Origin: Planctomycetota bacterium
Lineage (GTDB): Bacteria; Planctomycetota; Planctomycetia; Pirellulales; Pirellulaceae
Assembly: GCA_026692865.1 (NCBI GenBank)
Contig: JAPLNI010000025.1
Location: 124,001-188,000, forward strand
DNA length: 64,000 bases
Reading direction: 5' to 3'
A program made the translations under genes and the position numbers. Below the pieces are notes generated by a model. That model saw only the letters and a program-made list of their open reading frames with translations, was not told the origin of the DNA and did no database searches. Of the stretch, positions 19,058-28,158 are shown in pieces; the first letter of the stretch is position 1; each line of letters starts with the position of its first letter.

Positions 19058-19147
19058 AAGCTACTGGATTTATAGTCAGCATCGGTGGCTGGCTCGCTGG
19101 TAGACTTCTTTCAATCGCAGGCACTTTCGAAAAAGTCGGGACAAGAT

Positions 19148-22100
19148 ATGGCTACAGTAGAAATGGGACGTGAGACAAAAGCTCGAGATCAAACCACGAG
19201 AGAGTTTCGTGGCACCCGAGCGGGTCTGAAAATTCAAACGCGATTTTGCCCAACCGATGTGGCAGATCCGTTCGATACAGTTCAATGGGACATGCGTAAA
19301 GCAAACATCAAGGACGAAAGCGGCAAGGCTCTCTTCGAGCAAACCAATTGCGAAGTTCCGTCTACTTGGTCACAGCTAGCAACAAACGTGGTCGTCAGTA
19401 AGTATTTTTATGGCGACCCGACGAAGCCCGAGCGTGAAAACAGCGTTCGACAACTCATTCATCGTGTCTCGCGAACAATCACAGATTGGGGTGCGGCCGA
19501 TGGGTACTTTGACACGCCTGAAGACAGCGAGAACTTCTATCGAGAACTGACTTGGCTTTGCCTGCACCAGCACGGTGCGTTCAATTCACCCGTTTGGTTC
19601 AATGTCGGTTTGTTTGATCAGTATGGAGTCTCTGGAGCTAAGTGCAACTGGCACTACAACGTCGAATCCGGCGAAGTAGAGCAACCCGACAATTGTTACG
19701 AATATCCGCAAGGGTCCGCATGCTTCATCCAAAGTTGTGATGACAACATGGAAGACATCATGCGACTAGCAACTAGCGAAGCAATGTTGTTTAAGTTCGG
19801 ATCAGGCACCGGGACCGACCTATCGACAATTCGAAGCAGTCGCGAAAAGCTCTCTGGCGGTGGAAAGCCGAGCGGTCCTCTTTCGTTCATGCGTGTTTAT
19901 GATCAGATCGCCGCTGTCGTCAAGTCGGGCGGAAAAACTCGACGAGCCGCAAAGATGCAGTCGATCAAGATTTGGCATCCAGATATTATGGAATTCATCG
20001 AGTGCAAGTGGAAGGAAGAGCAAAAGGCACACGCTCTTATTCGCCAGGGCTACGAATCCAACTTCAACGGCGAAGCTTACTCGTCAGTGATGTTCCAAAA
20101 CGCCAATCTTTCGATTCGTGTGACGGATGAATTCATGGAAGCGGTCAAGGCTGGTAAGCCTTGGAAGACACGTTGGGTCAGCGAAAAATCTGAAGGCGAG
20201 CCACCAACTTACGACGCGAAATCACTTCTGAATCGTATGGCCGAATGTGCATGGCAATGCGGAGATCCAGGTGTTCAATACGATACGACAATCAACCGTT
20301 GGCACACTTGTCCAAACAGCGGTCGTATCAATGCGAGCAACCCTTGCAGCGAATACATGTTCCTCGATAACACCGCCTGCAATTTGTCATCAATCAACTT
20401 GATGAGGTTCCGTAGAGTTGATGGAACCTTTGATGTTGAAGGTTTCACCGCAGCCAGCCGAATTTTCTTCATCGCTCAGGAAATCCTTGTCGATCACGCA
20501 AGTTATCCGACCAATCAAATCGCTCGCAACAGCCACCTTTTCCGACCACTCGGACTTGGCTACGCAAACTTGGGTGCCTTGGCGATGACATCTGGTCTTC
20601 CATACGACTCTGATGGAGCACGCGGTCTTTGCGGTTCGCTGACCGCATTACTCCACGGAACAGCCAACCTCACCAGTGCTGAAATGGCAGGTGTCGTTGG
20701 ACCGTTCGCCGAATACGAGATGAATCGCGAGCCGATGATGCGAGTCATGCAAATGCACCGCAACGCCGTTGAGCAGATCAATGATGCGGGACCTGGATAC
20801 TTGAAAGATGCTGCACGCAACCTTTGGGATCGTGTGCTTGATAGTGGTCGAAACCATGGCTTCCGAAATGCCCAAGCGACCGTGCTCGCCCCAACGGGGA
20901 CTATCAGCTTCATGATGGACTGCGATACAACTGGTATTGAGCCAGACATTGCGTTGGTCAAGTACAAGCAACTAGCCGGTGGTGGCATGATGAAAATCAC
21001 CAACCAAAGCGTTCACTTAGGATTGGCGACCCTGGGCTATGACGATGCGCAAGTTCAAGCGATCGACAAGTTCCTGTCATCCGAAGATACGATCGAAGGT
21101 GCACCGCATATCAAAGATGAACATCTTCCGGTGTTTGATTGTGCTTTCAAAGCGGCCAAGGGAAACCGAAGTATTGCCTGGAAAGCTCACGTTGAAATGA
21201 TGGCTGCTGCTCAACCGTTCCTTTCTGGTGCGATCAGCAAGACAGTCAACATGCCAACCGATTCTTCCGTAGAGGACATTGCTCAAGCCTATACCTGGGG
21301 TTGGGAACTGGGATTAAAGGCCATCGCGATTTATCGTGACGGTTCCAAGCAATCGCAACCGTTGTCTACTAAGACAGAAGCTCAAAAAGAGAAGGACGCT
21401 CAAGAAGCAAAGGATCAAGCTCGCGAGGTTATCGTTGAAAAAGTTATCGAGAAGGTCGTCTATCGACCACGACGCGAACGTCTTCCTGACACTCGCAACT
21501 CGGTAACTCACAAGTTCAACATCGCTGGCCATGAGGGCTATATCAATGTTGGTCTCTATCCAGACGGTCGCCCCGGCGAAGTCTTCATTACGATGGCCAA
21601 AGAAGGAAGCACCATCGGCGGACTGATGGATAGTTTTGGTACTGCGACTTCGATTTCGCTCCAGTACGGGGTGCCTTTGGAAGTCTTGGTTACCAAGTTC
21701 AGCCACACTCGCTTCGAACCAATGGGACATACAACGAACCCAGAAATTCGTATCGCCAAGAGCGTGGTGGACTACATCTTCCGTTGGCTCGGATTAACGT
21801 TCCTTCCACCTGAAGCCAAAGCTGGTCCTTACGGTGAAGATGGCGAGAAGGTTGCGAAGAAGCCGATGCCAACACTTTCGAAGGTTGCTGTAAATGGCAA
21901 CGGTGCAGAAGTGGCAGCAGGTTTCGCTTCCGAAACAGCCTACACCCAAGCCCGATTCGTCGGCGTTAATAGTGAATCACCCGTTTCGAACTCGACACCA
22001 TCGACATCATCCGAAGCTATTAGCTCAAGTACCTCCGCCAAGAAGCCCCAAGTTCGCGATGAGCAATTTGCGAGCTTCCAAAGCGATGCACCAGCTTGCG

Positions 22101-22180
22101 ATAGCTGCGGATCTATTACGGTTCGAAATGGAAACTGTTACCTATGTCACAACTGCGGTAACAGCCTCGGATGTAGCTAA
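19148..22180 (+). CDS. nrdJ: Adenosylcobalamin-dependent (class II) ribonucleotide reductase
   Basis: Reduces ribonucleotides to deoxyribonucleotides using a B12-derived radical, independent of oxygen. Long form of about 1010 residues. Landmarks: FNSPVWFNVGL, FKFGSGTGTDLSTIR, NPCSEYMFLDNTACNLSSINL (active-site cysteine region), APTGTISFMMDCDTTGIEPD, and DGSKQSQPL. A TSCPD-like domain follows after about 770 (NIAGHEGYINVGLYPDGRPGE), then a low-complexity linker and a four-cysteine terminal motif CDSCGS...CYLCHNCGNSLGC, as in B12-dependent RNRs. The frame extends to GTG 19085, but MATVEMGRETK at 19148 resembles family starts. Two hairpins and a repeat lie downstream. Confidence 0.96.
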   Translation: MATVEMGRETKARDQTTREFRGTRAGLKIQTRFCPTDVADPFDTVQWDMRKANIKDESGKALFEQTNCEVPSTWSQLATNVVVSKYFYGDPTKPERENSVRQLIHRVSRTITDWGAADGYFDTPEDSENFYRELTWLCLHQHGAFNSPVWFNVGLFDQYGVSGAKCNWHYNVESGEVEQPDNCYEYPQGSACFIQSCDDNMEDIMRLATSEAMLFKFGSGTGTDLSTIRSSREKLSGGGKPSGPLSFMRVYDQIAAVVKSGGKTRRAAKMQSIKIWHPDIMEFIECKWKEEQKAHALIRQGYESNFNGEAYSSVMFQNANLSIRVTDEFMEAVKAGKPWKTRWVSEKSEGEPPTYDAKSLLNRMAECAWQCGDPGVQYDTTINRWHTCPNSGRINASNPCSEYMFLDNTACNLSSINLMRFRRVDGTFDVEGFTAASRIFFIAQEILVDHASYPTNQIARNSHLFRPLGLGYANLGALAMTSGLPYDSDGARGLCGSLTALLHGTANLTSAEMAGVVGPFAEYEMNREPMMRVMQMHRNAVEQINDAGPGYLKDAARNLWDRVLDSGRNHGFRNAQATVLAPTGTISFMMDCDTTGIEPDIALVKYKQLAGGGMMKITNQSVHLGLATLGYDDAQVQAIDKFLSSEDTIEGAPHIKDEHLPVFDCAFKAAKGNRSIAWKAHVEMMAAAQPFLSGAISKTVNMPTDSSVEDIAQAYTWGWELGLKAIAIYRDGSKQSQPLSTKTEAQKEKDAQEAKDQAREVIVEKVIEKVVYRPRRERLPDTRNSVTHKFNIAGHEGYINVGLYPDGRPGEVFITMAKEGSTIGGLMDSFGTATSISLQYGVPLEVLVTKFSHTRFEPMGHTTNPEIRIAKSVVDYIFRWLGLTFLPPEAKAGPYGEDGEKVAKKPMPTLSKVAVNGNGAEVAAGFASETAYTQARFVGVNSESPVSNSTPSTSSEAISSSTSAKKPQVRDEQFASFQSDAPACDSCGSITVRNGNCYLCHNCGNSLGCS

Positions 22181-22201
22181 GTAATCGAAATCAATCATTT
22201 A

Positions 22202-22224
22202 GCTGTGTCTCCGCGAGACACAGC
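22202..22224 (+). terminator. Strong hairpin after nrdJ
   Basis: GCTGTGTCTC (22202-22211) and GAGACACAGC (22215-22224) form a perfect 10-bp stem with a 3-nt loop, 21 nt after the nrdJ stop. There is no T-run after it, so it may protect or pause the transcript rather than end it; a canonical terminator lies further downstream. Confidence 0.4.
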
Positions 22225-22278
22225 ATTGCTGGCGCCTTCGAAAAAACGTGGCTAGGTGAGAAGTAGAAGATGCTTTGG

Positions 22279-22369
22279 GCCGCTGGCCTTAGCCGCGTTA
22301 TTGGTTGTTAGACGTTGTTGCGCAAGCGAGTGGTGAGTCGAGCAAACTCGGCTAGCGCCTCAAGCTCAG
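22279..22369. repeat. Intergenic palindromic repeat, family 1, copy A
   Basis: The arms are GGCCTTAGCCGCGTTA (about 22285-22300) and AAACTCGGCTAGCGCC (22344-22359), separated by a loop containing TGCGCAAGCGAGTGGTGAGTC. Copy B at 54619-54701 has the same arms and a recognisably related loop (TGCGCAAGCG.GT.GT.AGTC). The motif GAGCCG...GCGCTAGCC also forms the arm of the element inside tilS. Non-coding; between nrdJ and a convergent sulfatase gene. Confidence 0.65.
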
Positions 22370-22412
22370 AGGTTTTCGAGCTTCGTATAATGACGATTAT
22401 CAAAATCTTTCA

Positions 22413-22447
22413 CGGTGGCATGGCTTCAACCATGCCACCGTTTTTTG
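22413..22447 (+). terminator. Intrinsic terminator (nrdJ transcript)
   Basis: CGGTGGCATGG and CCATGCCACCG form a perfect 11-bp stem (22413-22440) with a 6-nt loop, followed directly by TTTTTTG. This is a textbook rho-independent terminator on the plus strand. On the minus strand the tail is not T-rich, so it mainly serves nrdJ. Confidence 0.8.
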
Positions 22448-22462
22448 TTGCCTTGCAGTAAC

Positions 22463-24118
22463 TTATTTTCCGGAGCCCACAAACTCGCTTTCGCTCAGTT
22501 GGTTGTCTTTGTTGACATCGAACTTGGGAAAACGCGCTGGAGCTTTATCTGGGTCAGGTTGCTTGTCGAGAAATTCATCGCGACTTAGGAAACCATCTTT
22601 GTTGATATCGCGTTTAAGGAACATCGCGCGTCGATCTTGAGATGGCTTGGACGCTAGGCTTTTTGGCTCAGACTTCTCTTTGATCTGAGGTTTTGCGGAT
22701 GGATGAGTGGACAGAATCTTCTGAAGTTCGGCAACCACTTGAGGCTGCGAGCTTGCAACGTTGACGGTCTCTGCAGGATCTTTTAGGTAATCGTAGAGTT
22801 CTAAGTCAACAACTTCATCAGGTGCTGAAAAATCTCGCCACTCAACCAATCGATACTGCGAGGTTCGGATGGCTCGGCCAAGCTTACTGCCGCGTGGGTA
22901 AACGTGGCTGATATAGTTCCTCGGTTGATACGGTTTGTTGTTGAGAAGATTGGCAAAGCTGCGTCCATCTAGATTTGACGGAGGCGTAAAACCGGCTAGC
23001 TCGCACAGCGTTGGATAGATATCGACCGATTCGACAAATGAATCCTGCTTGGAACCGTTTGCATTACCTAACATTGAAGGCATGGCAACGATGATTGGAA
23101 TTCTGGTTGCTTGCTCAAAGTTCGTATGCTTGCACCAGTAGCCGTGATCTCCGAGATGCCAGCCATGGTCCCCCCAAAGGACAACGATCGTGTTTTTGGA
23201 GAGGTCCGATTTCTCGAGTGCTTCAAGCACGCGCCCGACTTGTGCATCCATATAGCTGGTGCTTGCATAGTAGCCATGAATCAAAGTCTTTTGCAAAGCG
23301 TGGGGTAAGTCTCCATCCGCTGGTATACCGGCGTAGGACCGCAGTTCGCCACCGCTCTGCCCTGCATAAGACGGAGCGTCTTTCGGATCAACACAAACTG
23401 CAGCCGTTTCAAAAGGAGTTTCGTCATGCATCTTCCAGTATTTTTCAGGAGCGCAAAACGGAAGATGGGGTTTGAGGAAACCAACACCAAGAAAGAACGG
23501 TTTGTTAGGCTCGTTTTTAAGTGCCTCAATTCGCTTGATCGCCTCGTCAGCCATTACTCCATCTGAATACGAATTGTCAGCAACATCTGCTCGTTCGTAA
23601 GCCGCACCCTTGGGAGCTTCGCCGGCTTTCGCTCGCCCTCCTTTAGCGCTTTCATCATTGGCATAAAGTCCCTTCGCAGGACGGAAATGAGGAACGCTCC
23701 ACGAAGCAGCATCTTCGCCGTTACCATGACCAACGTGAAAAAGTTTTCCGAGAGCTTGGCACTGGTAACCGTTCGCTTTAAAGAGTTGAGGCAGCGTCAC
23801 TGCGTCTGGTCGCGATTTTCGAAAATTGGTTGGTAGATCGTAAATACCTAGCGTTTCAGGTCGAAGTCCAACAAGCAGAGCGTTCCGCGATGGCGAGCAA
23901 ACAGCTTGGTTACAATAAGCACGCTGAAACAAAAAGCTTCGCTGAGCAAGACGATCGATATTGGGCGTCTTCGCAAGCGTGTCACCATAACATCCAAGAT
24001 TCGGCTTCAAATCATCGACGCAAATCAAAAGCACATTCGGCTTTTCAGCCGCAATCAAGTTTGCGTTAGGTCGATAGATCCCTATCGCAATAAAAAAAAC
24101 GAGCAAGGTATAACGCAT
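22463..24118 (-). CDS. Secreted sulfatase (iduronate-2-sulfatase-like) with C-terminal EF-hands
   Basis: Hydrolyses sulfate esters, probably on polysaccharides, outside the cytoplasm. Signal peptide MRYTLLVFFIAIGIYRPNANLIAA, then PNVLLICVDDLKPNLGCYGD (metal-binding Asp pair) and the formylglycine signature CSPSRNALLVGLRPET. HGYYASTSYMDAQVGRVLEALE and LWGDHGWHLGDHGYWCKHTN follow, the latter close to iduronate-2-sulfatases. The C-terminus carries two EF-hand-like loops (DINKDGFLSRDE, DVNKDNQLSESE) after a Lys/Ser linker, probably calcium-binding. GGAG 8 nt before ATG 24118 supports this start over 24202. Divergent from a second sulfatase gene. Confidence 0.93.
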   Translation of the reverse strand: MRYTLLVFFIAIGIYRPNANLIAAEKPNVLLICVDDLKPNLGCYGDTLAKTPNIDRLAQRSFLFQRAYCNQAVCSPSRNALLVGLRPETLGIYDLPTNFRKSRPDAVTLPQLFKANGYQCQALGKLFHVGHGNGEDAASWSVPHFRPAKGLYANDESAKGGRAKAGEAPKGAAYERADVADNSYSDGVMADEAIKRIEALKNEPNKPFFLGVGFLKPHLPFCAPEKYWKMHDETPFETAAVCVDPKDAPSYAGQSGGELRSYAGIPADGDLPHALQKTLIHGYYASTSYMDAQVGRVLEALEKSDLSKNTIVVLWGDHGWHLGDHGYWCKHTNFEQATRIPIIVAMPSMLGNANGSKQDSFVESVDIYPTLCELAGFTPPSNLDGRSFANLLNNKPYQPRNYISHVYPRGSKLGRAIRTSQYRLVEWRDFSAPDEVVDLELYDYLKDPAETVNVASSQPQVVAELQKILSTHPSAKPQIKEKSEPKSLASKPSQDRRAMFLKRDINKDGFLSRDEFLDKQPDPDKAPARFPKFDVNKDNQLSESEFVGSGK

Positions 24119-24336
24119 GTCGCAGCTCCGAAAGGGGAGTAGAATGGAAGGAAGTTGCCACCGAGAAAACGGTTCGAGGTGCCTAGCGTTTTGCTGCCAC
24201 ACCCAATACCGAAACAGAATTTACCAACTCAGTTGACTGCCTCAGTATAACCCGCCATTCTCGCGAACGTATCGCGATACTTTTTCGTCGTTCCCACACT
24301 GCACTTTTCTCTCACTACCGTTTTGAAAGCCCTCTC

Positions 24337-25947
24337 ATGCTTCTTTTTCGAACGTTAGCTTTGGTTATTGTTTATTTTTCTTTGTACACTTCACTGAATA
24401 GTTTGTCAGCAAATGAAAAACGCCCGAATATTGTTTTTGCGTTTGCGGATGACTGGGGTCGATGTGCAAGTATTTATGGCAAAATCGATGGCCCTGGCAG
24501 CTTCAATGATATTGTCAAAACTCCAAATTTTGATCGTCTTGCGACCGAAGGTGTCTTGTTTCGACACGCGTTTGTATCAGCTCCCAGTTGCACCCCATGT
24601 CGCAGTGCTTTACTTTCGGGACAGCACTTTTGGAGAACTGGTCGAGGATCTATTCTTTTGGGAGCCGTATGGGATGAATCGATTCCTGCGTATCCATTGT
24701 TGCTAAAAGACGCGGGCTACCACATTGGGAAATCGCATAAGGTTTGGGGGCCTGGCAAGCCAAACAACGCTCCTTATGGGGGCGAACGTTTCGCATATGA
24801 GAAACAAGGAAGGCGATTTAATCAGTTCTCACAGAATGTAACAAAAGCAAGCGACGCATCGAAGTCTATAGATGCGAGCAAGGAAGAACTTTATGCGGAA
24901 GTCTCTGGAAACTTCAACGCGTTCCTCGCAGACCGAAAGCCAGATCAACCCTTTTGCTATTGGTTTGGACCGACCAACACCCATCGCAAATGGATCAAAG
25001 GCTCAGGAAAAAAACTGTGGGGAATCGATCCAGACTCGCTTCAAGGTAAGCTTCCCACGTTTCTGCCTGATTGTCCGGAGGTCCGAGAAGACTTCGCGGA
25101 CTACCTCGGCGAGGTACAAGCAGTGGACGCTTCCCTGGGTATCTTGATGAAGAGATTGGAAGAGATTGGCGAACTAGAAAACACAATTATTGTCGCGAGT
25201 GGCGACCATGGACCGCCTGGTTTCCCACACGGAAAATGTAACCTATACGATTTTGGATCTAGCGTTTCGTTGGCCGTGCGATGGGGTAAAGCAAAAGGCA
25301 ATCGTGTGGTCGATGATCTCATCAGCCTGACCGATTTAGCTCCAACATTTCTTGAAGCGGCTGTTGTCCCAATTCCAACAACGATGACAGGAAAAAGCCT
25401 TGTCCCTCTCTTACAAAGCGAACTCTCGGGACTAGTTGATCCATCCCGTAATGCCGTGTTCATTGGGCGCGAGCGGCATGTCGATCGAGCGCGGTCCGAC
25501 TACATGCCATACCCACAACGAGCGATCCGAACGCAAGACTTTCTCTTCATCGTTAACTTTCAACCAGACCGATGGCCGCAAGGTGATCCATATCGAATTT
25601 CCCAAGGAGATACACCAACGATCGAAGAACTCACCGAAGAAACCTACACCACTTTCCCGGACGAAGACGCTGGTCCAACAAAAGCTTGGCTGGTTACTCA
25701 GCGCGATAACCCAAAGTGGAAACCCTATTTCGAGCGAGCTTATGGTAAACGACCTCGTGAAGAGTTGTATGACCTAAGCAAGGATCCCGACCAAGTCAAC
25801 AACGTCGCGAATGACGATGCATATGCAAAAGTCAAACTTGAAATGGAGCAACGCTTGCTCGATGAACTGAATCGCACGGGCGATCCACGAATGATCGACA
25901 ACGGCAAGTTTTATGAAAACCCACCGATGTCTGGTCCAGCTAGATAG
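24337..25947 (+). CDS. Secreted sulfatase (SGSH / heparan N-sulfatase-like)
   Basis: A 536-residue sulfatase with an N-terminal signal peptide (LLFRTLALVIVYFSLYTSLNSLSA), PNIVFAFADDWGRCASIYG, and the active-site signature SCTPCRSALLSGQHFWRTG, in which the first Cys after Ser would become formylglycine (C-x-P-x-R). The metal-site motif VASGDHGPPGFPHGKC is intact. The overall pattern is that of the sulfamidase-like S1 subfamily common in planctomycetes. It probably removes sulfate from algal or animal polysaccharides in the periplasm. Divergently oriented from the other sulfatase with about 220 bp between, so both may be controlled together. Confidence 0.93.
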   Translation: MLLFRTLALVIVYFSLYTSLNSLSANEKRPNIVFAFADDWGRCASIYGKIDGPGSFNDIVKTPNFDRLATEGVLFRHAFVSAPSCTPCRSALLSGQHFWRTGRGSILLGAVWDESIPAYPLLLKDAGYHIGKSHKVWGPGKPNNAPYGGERFAYEKQGRRFNQFSQNVTKASDASKSIDASKEELYAEVSGNFNAFLADRKPDQPFCYWFGPTNTHRKWIKGSGKKLWGIDPDSLQGKLPTFLPDCPEVREDFADYLGEVQAVDASLGILMKRLEEIGELENTIIVASGDHGPPGFPHGKCNLYDFGSSVSLAVRWGKAKGNRVVDDLISLTDLAPTFLEAAVVPIPTTMTGKSLVPLLQSELSGLVDPSRNAVFIGRERHVDRARSDYMPYPQRAIRTQDFLFIVNFQPDRWPQGDPYRISQGDTPTIEELTEETYTTFPDEDAGPTKAWLVTQRDNPKWKPYFERAYGKRPREELYDLSKDPDQVNNVANDDAYAKVKLEMEQRLLDELNRTGDPRMIDNGKFYENPPMSGPAR

Positions 25948-26082
25948 TGGAGTAACATGCTGCTCCGAATCGAGCTTTACTCGCAAGCGTAGCCCCTTTA
26001 GAAAACATCTACGCGGGCTATCGGCAGCGATCTGCGACTGCTTTAGCTCGCAGAAGCAACGAGAATCCGTTATCATCGACGC

Positions 26083-27264
26083 ATGATTTTGCACGTCGAT
26101 ATGGATGCATTTTATGCATCGGTGGAACAACGCGATAATCCTTCGTTGATTGGTAAGCCAGTCATCGTAGGCGGATCGGCAGACGGTCGTGGAGTTGTAG
26201 CTGCTTCCAGTTACGAAGCAAGAAAGTTCGGCATCTTCAGCGCGATGTCCGCTCATCGGGCCAGGCAACTCTGCCCCACCGCAATCTTTATTCGGCCTCG
26301 TATCGACTACTACGCAAAGGTCTCACGGGAACTGCGACAAATATTCGAAGAGTTCACTCCGATAATCGAACCGCTTTCGCTGGACGAAGCGTTCCTGGAT
26401 GTCACTGGGTGCATGCAAGCGAAAGGATCGGCAGTTCACATTGGGAGAGAGATCAAGTCGCTGGTTCGTGAAAGATTAAACTTGACTGCCTCTGTCGGAG
26501 TCGCTCCGAATAAATTCGTTTCAAAGATCGCCAGTGATCTTGAGAAACCAAACGGCTTTGTCGTGGTGATGCCTGAACAGGTTCAGGCATTTCTAGATCC
26601 GTTGCCAGTCAGCAGAATTTGGGGCGTTGGAAAAGTCAAAGAGCAGATGTTCAAGCGCTTTGCGATTTCCACAATTGGCCAACTGCGCTGCATGTCACTG
26701 GAAACACTTCAGCAACTCTTCGGAACCTCTGCAGAGCATTACTGGACACTATCGCACGGGATCGACCATCGCGATGTTGTACCGGATCGTGACGCCAAGT
26801 CGATTTCAAATGAGACTACCTTCGCAGAAGATTTGCACGACACAGAGGACTTGAAAGCTTGGTTAGTGTTGCTCGTTGAACAAGTCAGCCAACGACTCAG
26901 GCGACTCGATCGCATCGGAAAAACCATCGAGCTTAAGATCCGTTTCGCAAGTTTCAAAACAATCACCCGTTCCTTAACGCTTCGTCGTCCAACTAACGTT
27001 ACTAAGGAACTGCTTGAAGGAGCCCTGCAGGTGTTCAGCAGCCAACATTTGCATGACCAGGAATCAATTCGGCTTATTGGATTTGGCGTATCCAATCTGA
27101 GTCCCGATGGATTGGTCCAATTAGAATTATTCGACCAAGCGGAAAGAGAACAGCAAAAAAGCATCGATAAGGTTACAGACGAAATCGCCAAAAAGTTTGG
27201 CAAGCACGCTCTGCATCGAGCAACGGCGGTCAAGAAGCCTTCCAAAGGAAATGAACCCGAGTGA
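26083..27264 (+). CDS. dinB: DNA polymerase IV (Y-family)
   Basis: Error-prone translesion polymerase of 393 residues, the usual length. The catalytic core is intact: ILHVDMDAFYASVEQ at the start, YEARKFGIFSAMSAHRA, and SLDEAFLDVTG with the acidic pair. A helix-hairpin-helix thumb region (WGVGKVKEQMFKRFAISTIGQL) and a little-finger domain follow. The C-terminus contains LVQLELFDQAEREQQK, which may act as a beta-clamp binding motif (QLELF-like). It stands alone; no SOS box was identified with confidence. Confidence 0.95.
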   Translation: MILHVDMDAFYASVEQRDNPSLIGKPVIVGGSADGRGVVAASSYEARKFGIFSAMSAHRARQLCPTAIFIRPRIDYYAKVSRELRQIFEEFTPIIEPLSLDEAFLDVTGCMQAKGSAVHIGREIKSLVRERLNLTASVGVAPNKFVSKIASDLEKPNGFVVVMPEQVQAFLDPLPVSRIWGVGKVKEQMFKRFAISTIGQLRCMSLETLQQLFGTSAEHYWTLSHGIDHRDVVPDRDAKSISNETTFAEDLHDTEDLKAWLVLLVEQVSQRLRRLDRIGKTIELKIRFASFKTITRSLTLRRPTNVTKELLEGALQVFSSQHLHDQESIRLIGFGVSNLSPDGLVQLELFDQAEREQQKSIDKVTDEIAKKFGKHALHRATAVKKPSKGNEPE

Positions 27265-27386
27265 GGTTAGTGATCTATATCGTTGCCCGACCCTCACATT
27301 TCAGTAACTAAAGACGTTGGCTATACTCAAAGCTAATAAGCATAAATCGAAAGCGTAAAAGGTAAACGTGCAACAAAGGCATTTGA

Positions 27387-27632
27387 ATGATGGATAAAAC
27401 GCTTCGCATATTTGACAACTTTATGGATGCCGAAGCTGCCGAACGCGTCGATGACGATCAGTTAACGTATCAGGAGCGATTTCGAATTTTCATGCAATTG
27501 ATGGCACCGTACTATGCAACTTCCCCAAGACTTCAAAGAATTTATCGCGTTGATGATCTCTACGCACGTTCGATTTGTGATGATTGGGGGATACGCTTAC
27601 AACCTCTACCGAAATCCACGGGCGACCGGTGA
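27387..27632 (+). CDS. Small protein paired with nucleotidyltransferase
   Basis: An 81-residue protein: LRIFDNFMDAEAAERVDDDQLTYQERFRIFMQLMAPYY is followed by SPRLQRIYRVDDL. This pattern ('RIF.s..eAdeAd...y..lt..eRl.i...L', ending in 'R..RVyRVv.L') is what I remember for small proteins encoded just before AbiEii-like nucleotidyltransferases in planctomycetes and relatives. AAGG lies 8 nt before the ATG. It overlaps the nucleotidyltransferase frame by 119 nt, a large but frequent overlap for this pair. Probably an antitoxin-like or accessory subunit; this is inference. Confidence 0.65.
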   Translation: MMDKTLRIFDNFMDAEAAERVDDDQLTYQERFRIFMQLMAPYYATSPRLQRIYRVDDLYARSICDDWGIRLQPLPKSTGDR

Positions 27633-27969
27633 TATCGATTTTTTTGTTGCCATTTCAGACGAAAACGAGCAACGCCTCCGAAATATTTTGACTGATTTTG
27701 GATTTGGTGAGTCACTTCCTAATTTGTCCACACCGATTCTAGTTTTAGGCAAAGTATTGATGTTAGGGCGTCCCCCTTTGCGGATCGATATTCTCACCAA
27801 GATCGATGGTGTAACTTTCAACGAAGTGGAATCGACATGCCTCTTCATCGATTTGGAAGGGCTTCGTATCCCAGTCATATCTCCTGAAATGTTACTTCGC
27901 AATAAAGAATCGACTGGTCGTGCCAAGGATGCCAGCGACGCTCTCGAGCTACGAAGAATGATGAAGTAA
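27514..27969 (+). CDS. Nucleotidyltransferase (AbiEii/DUF6036-like)
   Basis: A 151-residue nucleotidyltransferase-fold protein: DFKEFIALMISTHVRFVMIGGYAYNLYRNPRATGDIDFFV contains the GG motif and the D-x-D catalytic pair, followed by LRIDILTKIDGVTFNEV (third acidic residue) and a C-terminal KDASDALELRRM helix. The length is typical of stand-alone AbiEii/DUF6036 proteins. With the overlapping small gene it may form a toxin-antitoxin or defence-type module; the catalytic residues appear intact. No direct proof of toxicity comes from the sequence. Confidence 0.82.
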   Translation: MQLPQDFKEFIALMISTHVRFVMIGGYAYNLYRNPRATGDIDFFVAISDENEQRLRNILTDFGFGESLPNLSTPILVLGKVLMLGRPPLRIDILTKIDGVTFNEVESTCLFIDLEGLRIPVISPEMLLRNKESTGRAKDASDALELRRMMK

Positions 27970-28158
27970 CATTTTTTGTAATCGATCCTATAATTACGAA
28001 GGTCGACTCACGCGTAGCCTAAATTTAATTGTATTCTTCAAGTTACGATGAGAATATTCACGAATGTTGCGATTGCTACAGATCGAGTAAAATCAGCAAC
28101 CGTCCCAAAGCTCGACGGATCATGTATTACATTTTGGTATTCACGGTAGACAGATTTT

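Larger units (their letters stand above)
18658..19147 (+). promoter_or_regulatory. Long upstream region of nrdJ
   Basis: Contains an imperfect hairpin right after the hydrolase gene (AAATGCCTGT ... ACAGGTGCATTT, 18656-18702, possible terminator). Further on are a NrdR-box-like palindrome (18915-18930), an 11-bp interrupted inverted repeat (CTTTCCCCACG / CGTG-ACCA-GGGAAAG, 18949-18987), and a good promoter (19029-19057). I looked for a cobalamin riboswitch core and did not find one. Confidence 0.4.

Noticed and set aside
18658-19147. Cobalamin riboswitch upstream of nrdJ
   Set aside because: The B12-box core (GCCACTG-like) and the conserved AGGGAA...GGTG...AATCC order could not be found.
25960-26030. 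Another family 1 repeat (AGCGTAGCCC ... GGGCTATCGGC)
   Set aside because: Only a 6-bp pairing and no match to the conserved arms or loop; could be a decayed copy but not supported.
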